A stretch of 9,697 nt of DNA from Hyphomicrobium sp. GTDB lineage: Bacteria > Pseudomonadota > Alphaproteobacteria > Rhizobiales > Hyphomicrobiaceae. Below the pieces are notes generated by a model that worked only from the letters and a program-made list of their open reading frames with translations, made no database searches and was not told the DNA's origin. The stretch is from the NCBI GenBank assembly GCA_030609245.1, contig JAUWCP010000080.1, positions 1 through 9,697 on the forward strand. Direction: 5' to 3'. Of this stretch, positions 6,815-9,697 are shown one piece after another (within the stretch, counting starts at the first letter, position 1; every line of letters begins with the position of its first letter). Both the position numbers and the translations under genes were made by a program.

Positions 6815-6899
6815 CTGTGTGCGACCGTCCCCAGAATATTGGTGCGTACAGGGCAGTTTCAGCGTCCGGACGTCTGTGAGGCTTAAGACGAGGGGTCAC

Positions 6900-7307
6900 A
6901 TGAACTTGTGTGTGAGTAGAGCCCGACGGCAACACAAATCCGAAGCTGACGTGCCGCTTGCGGCGGAGCCTGTCGATTTTGGCCATCTGCGCCGCTTTAC
7001 CCTCGGCGACAAGCACCTCGAAGCGGAGATTCTTGGACTGTTCTTGGCCCAAGTTCCCATAACAATTGCCACTCTCAAAAGGGCTGAAACCGACGGGGCC
7101 TGGTACGTCGCTGCCCATACTCTTAAAGGATCGGCACGTGTTGTCGGCGCCCGGCGCCTCGCGCTGCTGGCCACGCAGGCGGAGCGGCTCGCGGGCATTT
7201 CTGATCCGGACGCGTGCCGCATGATGGTTTGCATGCTAGAAGAGGCCGCCGAAGAAGCGCAAGCATTCGTCGGATCGCTTAAATACAAAGCTCGGTGCGG
7301 TACTTAG
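6900..7307 (+). CDS. single-domain histidine phosphotransfer (Hpt) protein
   Basis: The 135-residue protein is one Hpt domain. Such proteins carry a phosphoryl group between response-regulator receiver domains in a phosphorelay and have no catalytic activity of their own. The signature AAHTLKGSARVVGA (71-84) contains the phospho-accepting His73 followed by the conserved LKG, with helical hydrophobic stretches on both sides as expected of the four-helix bundle. No kinase or receiver domain is encoded nearby, so its partners are unknown. ATG 6900 has GAGGGG just upstream (6890-6895). The frame is open back to 6678, but that extension has no coding character and overlaps the putative promoter region. 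The gene diverges from the GPR-like gene, which makes a link to cell-cycle or polarity signalling possible but unproven. The N-terminal 20 residues are basic and poorly structured. Confidence 0.85.
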   Translation: MNLCVSRARRQHKSEADVPLAAEPVDFGHLRRFTLGDKHLEAEILGLFLAQVPITIATLKRAETDGAWYVAAHTLKGSARVVGARRLALLATQAERLAGISDPDACRMMVCMLEEAAEEAQAFVGSLKYKARCGT

Positions 7308-7476
7308 CCGTACAACGCGCCGCATTCCCCGCGCCGCTGTGTCTCTCCACCCGGCCTTGAATTTGCTGGCCTCGCCGACTAATGCTGCGGGGCCGTTGGC
7401 GGCCCATTGGGCCCAGTTGCCGGTGCGACACAGCGTTGCCCCCCATTTGCCAGCATAAGGAGCTCCGCGCGAGCGT

Positions 7477-7797
7477 ATGGTTAAGATCATCTTCATTCAG
7501 CCCGATGGCCAAGAGCAGGCGGTCGAGGCCGAACCCGGTGTGACGCTCATGGAGGCAGCCAAGCTCAACGACGTGCCAGGCATCGAGGCAGAATGTGGCG
7601 GAGCTTGCGCATGCGCCACATGCCACCTTTATGTCGATGAGGCCTGGCGAGAGAAAACGGGGTCTCCCAGCCAGATGGAAGAGGACATGCTCGACTTCGC
7701 CTTCGACGTGCGCGAGGCAAGCCGGCTGAGCTGTCAGATCAAGCTGACACCGGAGCTGGACGGCATCACCGTTCGCGTGCCGGCAAAGCAATTCTAA
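7477..7797 (+). CDS. adrenodoxin/putidaredoxin-type [2Fe-2S] ferredoxin
   Basis: This 106-residue soluble electron carrier has the adrenodoxin-type cluster ligands C40, C46, C49 and C86 (C-x5-C-x2-C-x36-C) within ECGGACACATCH and LSCQ. An additional Cys44 sits inside the cluster loop. The N-terminal beta-grasp strand (KIIFIQPDG) and the C-terminal RVPAKQF tail fit the family. Such ferredoxins pass electrons to cytochrome P450s, ring-hydroxylating enzymes or Fe-S assembly; no acceptor gene is in the window. The reductase gene follows after 28 bp, so the pair is probably an operon and the reductase its electron donor. AAGGAG lies at 7457-7462, 14 nt before ATG 7477. That spacing is long, but no closer site or alternative start in frame is better. 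The 169-bp gap before it holds a GGGCCG/CGGCCC hairpin (7390-7405) without a T tract. Confidence 0.93.
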   Translation: MVKIIFIQPDGQEQAVEAEPGVTLMEAAKLNDVPGIEAECGGACACATCHLYVDEAWREKTGSPSQMEEDMLDFAFDVREASRLSCQIKLTPELDGITVRVPAKQF

Positions 7798-7825
7798 TGG
7801 GCATGTTGCCGGTGGAAGGGTCATA

Positions 7826-8887
7826 ATGAACGTGGAGGCTTTTTCCGGACAGTCAGCTGGTGGGGAAGGTCCGATCGAAACCGATGTCGTGATCATCGGT
7901 GCTGGCCCTGTCGGCTTGTTCGCCGTGTTCGAGCTGGGGCTCGTCGACATCAAGGCGCATGTGGTCGACATTCTCGACAAACCCGGCGGGCAGTGTGCCG
8001 AACTCTACCCGGAAAAGCCGATCTACGACATCCCAGCTCTGCCCGTCGTCTCCGGCCAGGAGCTGACGGACCGGCTCTTGCAGCAAATCAAACCGTTTGG
8101 CGCAACGTTGCATCTGGGCGAGCGCATCGATGAGCTGGAACGGCTTGCCGACGAGCGTTTTCGCCTCAAGACCGACGCCGGTAAGGAATTCGTCTGCAAG
8201 GTCGTGGTGGTCGCTGCGGGCGGTGGCTCATTCACACCCAAGCGGCCACCGCTCCAGGGGATTGAAGGCTTCGAGGGAACCTCCGTGCACTACTCGGTAC
8301 GGCGCATGGAGAATTTCAAGGACAGGGACATTCTTATTGTCGGCGGCGGCGATTCCGCACTCGACTGGACCTTGAGTTTGCAGCCGTTCGCCAAGAGCCT
8401 GACGCTACTGCATCGCCGCGACGAGTTTCGCGGCGCACCCCATTCAGTCGAAAAGATGCGCGAGCTCGTCGGTCAGGGAGCCATGCGCCTCCTCATTGGA
8501 CAGGTCACCAAGTTGCATGGTGCGGACGGACAACTTGAGGCGGTGACGGTCAAAACCAAGGAAGGCGAGGAGCACGTTCCCGTTGACGTCATGCTCCCCT
8601 TCTTCGGTTTGACGATGAAGCTCGGACCTGTTGCCGATTGGGGCCTCAATCTCAACGAGAACCTCATCCCCGTCGATACCGAGAAGTTCGAGACGAGCGA
8701 GAAGGGCATCTTCGCCATCGGCGACATCAATTGGTATCCGGGCAAGTTGAAGCTCATTCTTTGTGGTTTCCACGAGGCCGCCCTCATGGCGCAGCAGGCG
8801 TACAAGTATGTCTACCCCGGCAAGAAGCTGCTGTTCCAGTACACGACGTCGTCCTCAAGCCTAAAAAAGAAGCTCGGTGTGGCGTAG
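7826..8887 (+). CDS. ferredoxin-NADP+ reductase, thioredoxin-reductase-like (type 2)
   Basis: The 353-residue flavoprotein transfers electrons between NADPH and ferredoxin or flavodoxin. It has the FAD-binding GAGPVG (25-30) after strand DVVIIG, the NADPH-binding GGGDSA (173-178), the HRRDEFR segment (196-202) typical of NADP(H) use in this fold, and the FAD-contacting IFAIGD (295-300). The CxxC redox pair of true thioredoxin reductases is absent from the NADPH domain, which with the KPGGQCAELYPEKPIYDIP segment (52-70) marks the TrxR-like FNR family (YumC-type). The C-terminal extension with a Tyr-Thr-Thr-Ser stretch fits the family's flavin-covering tail. GGAAGGG at 7814-7820 precedes ATG 7826 by 5 nt. 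It lies 28 bp after the ferredoxin gene, its probable redox partner. Confidence 0.93.
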   Translation: MNVEAFSGQSAGGEGPIETDVVIIGAGPVGLFAVFELGLVDIKAHVVDILDKPGGQCAELYPEKPIYDIPALPVVSGQELTDRLLQQIKPFGATLHLGERIDELERLADERFRLKTDAGKEFVCKVVVVAAGGGSFTPKRPPLQGIEGFEGTSVHYSVRRMENFKDRDILIVGGGDSALDWTLSLQPFAKSLTLLHRRDEFRGAPHSVEKMRELVGQGAMRLLIGQVTKLHGADGQLEAVTVKTKEGEEHVPVDVMLPFFGLTMKLGPVADWGLNLNENLIPVDTEKFETSEKGIFAIGDINWYPGKLKLILCGFHEAALMAQQAYKYVYPGKKLLFQYTTSSSSLKKKLGVA

Positions 8888-9059
8888 GTCGCAGGGCTAG
8901 CCGTGTAATCGATTTCGTTGCCTCTTAGCCTTCACTTCGCGCGGCGGAAGCGGCCAACTCTTCTCCGCGTGTCGGAGCAATGCTTGTTGGTGTACGCAAT
9001 GGACGATTGATGCGGGGAGCACCGTCGAACCTGATGTCGCCGTCCGCGCCACGGTCCAG

Positions 9060-9392
9060 TCAGAGGGAGGCCAACTCGAGTATGCTGAGCGCTGCCAAGA
9101 GAATGACAAGCAGCCAGAGCAGGCCTCGGCCGCGCACCGAAGGAGGACCGGCGTCCGTCACAAGCAACGCTGCCATCATCGCAGCTCCGGTTAGGTTGAC
9201 GACCGCACATCCTGCAAGCCCCAGGCCGTGAGAGCCTGCCACGCGCGCTTCCAGAAACATTGCGCCAGCAAGACCGATCAAAACGGCGCCCAGAAGCCGC
9301 GGCCAAAAGCTGGTGCCAGTTTGGGGAAGGCCGAAGAGTTTGACCGCGCTCAGGGGCGCTATCGCCAGCACGAGCCCGCCTGTCAATTTCAA
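9060..9392 (-). CDS. small four-TM membrane protein of unknown function
   Basis: The product of about 110 residues has four hydrophobic segments (roughly 4-21, 30-48, 55-77 and 88-108) joined by short loops, so it is almost certainly an inner-membrane protein with both ends on the same side. I do not recognise the family. The start is uncertain. There is no in-frame ATG near the 5' end; TTG 9392 is the first standard start, and the frame stays open to a stop at 9429-9431 with a plausible peptide (IETLL) just before it. No strong Shine-Dalgarno sequence is visible for either choice. It lies 81 bp downstream of another minus-strand gene and converges on the reductase gene across a 172-bp gap. 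Coding is supported by the regular membrane pattern and the lack of a competing gene. Confidence 0.6.
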   Translation of the reverse strand: MKLTGGLVLAIAPLSAVKLFGLPQTGTSFWPRLLGAVLIGLAGAMFLEARVAGSHGLGLAGCAVVNLTGAAMMAALLVTDAGPPSVRGRGLLWLLVILLAALSILELASL

Positions 9393-9473
9393 CAGTGTTT
9401 CAATCCAGAGGAGCTGCTGCCCGGAATGCTAAAGCGACCTGGCCCGATGGCGTTGGGAAATGGGCATATGGGT

Positions 9474-9697
9474 TCAAAACCTGTTATCCGTTGGGAACGA
9501 TTTTTGCATGGGCCCGTCAGAATATTTCGATTCGCCACCGTCGCCCCAGCCCGAGAACAGTCCCTCCTCTATAGGCTTCGGTCGCGAGCGTGGTGTGTAG
9601 TCTCCCTTGAGATGCCGATTGAGATCGGCCTTGACGATCGTTGTCTTTGCGTTGGTGCAATAGTCGGCCTGCTCGGCGACGGCCTTGGCAACGCCAT
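9474..9697 (-). CDS. C-terminal part of an unidentified protein (start outside window)
   Basis: A minus-strand frame enters from the right edge (first full codon ends at 9695) and stops at TGA 9476-9474, giving 73 residues. They begin GVAKAVAEQADYCTNAKTTIV, include HLKGDYTPRSRPKPIEEGLF and GWGDGG, and end in PTDNRF. The composition is balanced and hydrophilic, and the two other frames on this strand stop early, so it is probably real coding sequence. It contains one Cys and no membrane segment. I do not recognise the family. The four-TM gene lies 81 bp downstream on the same strand and may share its transcript. Confidence 0.5.
   Translation of the reverse strand, partial: GVAKAVAEQADYCTNAKTTIVKADLNRHLKGDYTPRSRPKPIEEGLFSGWGDGGESKYSDGPMQKSFPTDNRF

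Larger units (their letters stand above)
6547..6899. promoter_or_regulatory. 353-bp divergent intergenic region between the coiled-coil gene and hpt
   Basis: This gap must hold the promoters of two divergent genes. A frame in line with hpt is open from 6678 but has no coding character. Visible elements are a GCCGCA/TGCGGC hairpin with an AGAA loop (6563-6578) in the leader of the coiled-coil gene, a 7-bp inverted repeat (6638-6655) next to a TATAAG on the minus strand (6660-6655), and an AT-rich TATTAT at 6809-6814 on the plus strand. No full CtrA-type TTAA-N7-TTAA site was found; TTAA at 6772-6775 lacks a matching second half. Confidence 0.6.

Noticed and set aside
6678..6899. Upstream extension of the hpt frame giving a 209-residue product
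   Set aside because: The added residues show no domain or coding character, while ATG 6900 has a good ribosome site.
7357..7385. TTGAAT-N17-TAATGC as promoter of the ferredoxin gene
   Set aside because: The -35 half is fair but the -10 half matches the consensus at only two positions.
8940..8969. Bulged hairpin after the reductase gene as terminator
   Set aside because: It is imperfect, has a 9-nt loop and is not followed by a T tract on either strand.

Overview
The window reads as chromosomal DNA of an alphaproteobacterium, most likely of the order Hyphomicrobiales (Rhizobiales). This is inferred from the high G+C content, the protein signatures, and a large coiled-coil membrane protein that resembles the GPR/RgsE polar-growth proteins of that order. 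The species cannot be named from sequence alone. No insertion sequence, phage gene, CRISPR array, rRNA or tRNA was found, so the layout looks like ordinary core genome.

Left part, plus strand: the tail of an unidentified gene (3-107) is followed 8 bp later by thiD (116-955), the HMP/HMP-P kinase of thiamine synthesis. A 337-bp stretch after thiD ends in a perfect rho-independent terminator (1152-1184). It may hold a structured 3'-UTR RNA or a small ORF coupled to the thiD stop codon. Next comes a 12-TM MFS transporter of the HcaT/nucleoside-symporter-like type (1293-2555).

Middle, minus strand: a 999-residue two-TM, proline-rich and coiled-coil protein (3547-6546) is followed 30 bp downstream by an enolase-superfamily amino-acid/dipeptide epimerase of the AEE/DgcA type (2533-3516). 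The two are probably co-transcribed. The epimerase gene converges on the MFS gene and overlaps its end by 23 bp.

Right part: a single-domain histidine phosphotransfer (Hpt) protein (6900-7307, plus) diverges from the coiled-coil gene across a 353-bp intergenic region. Next on the plus strand is a two-gene electron-transfer unit: an adrenodoxin-type [2Fe-2S] ferredoxin (7477-7797) and a thioredoxin-reductase-like ferredoxin-NADP+ reductase (7826-8887). The window closes with two minus-strand genes of unknown function, a small four-TM protein (9060-9392) and the C-terminal part of a gene running off the right edge (9474-9697).

The most interesting piece is the polar-growth-like scaffold. It carries seven consecutive 22-residue repeats with a regular 11-residue hydrophobic pattern and a tandem proline-rich segment. 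It sits beside a possible cell-wall peptide-recycling enzyme and opposite an orphan Hpt protein. Nothing in the window amounts to a clearly new defence or mobile system.
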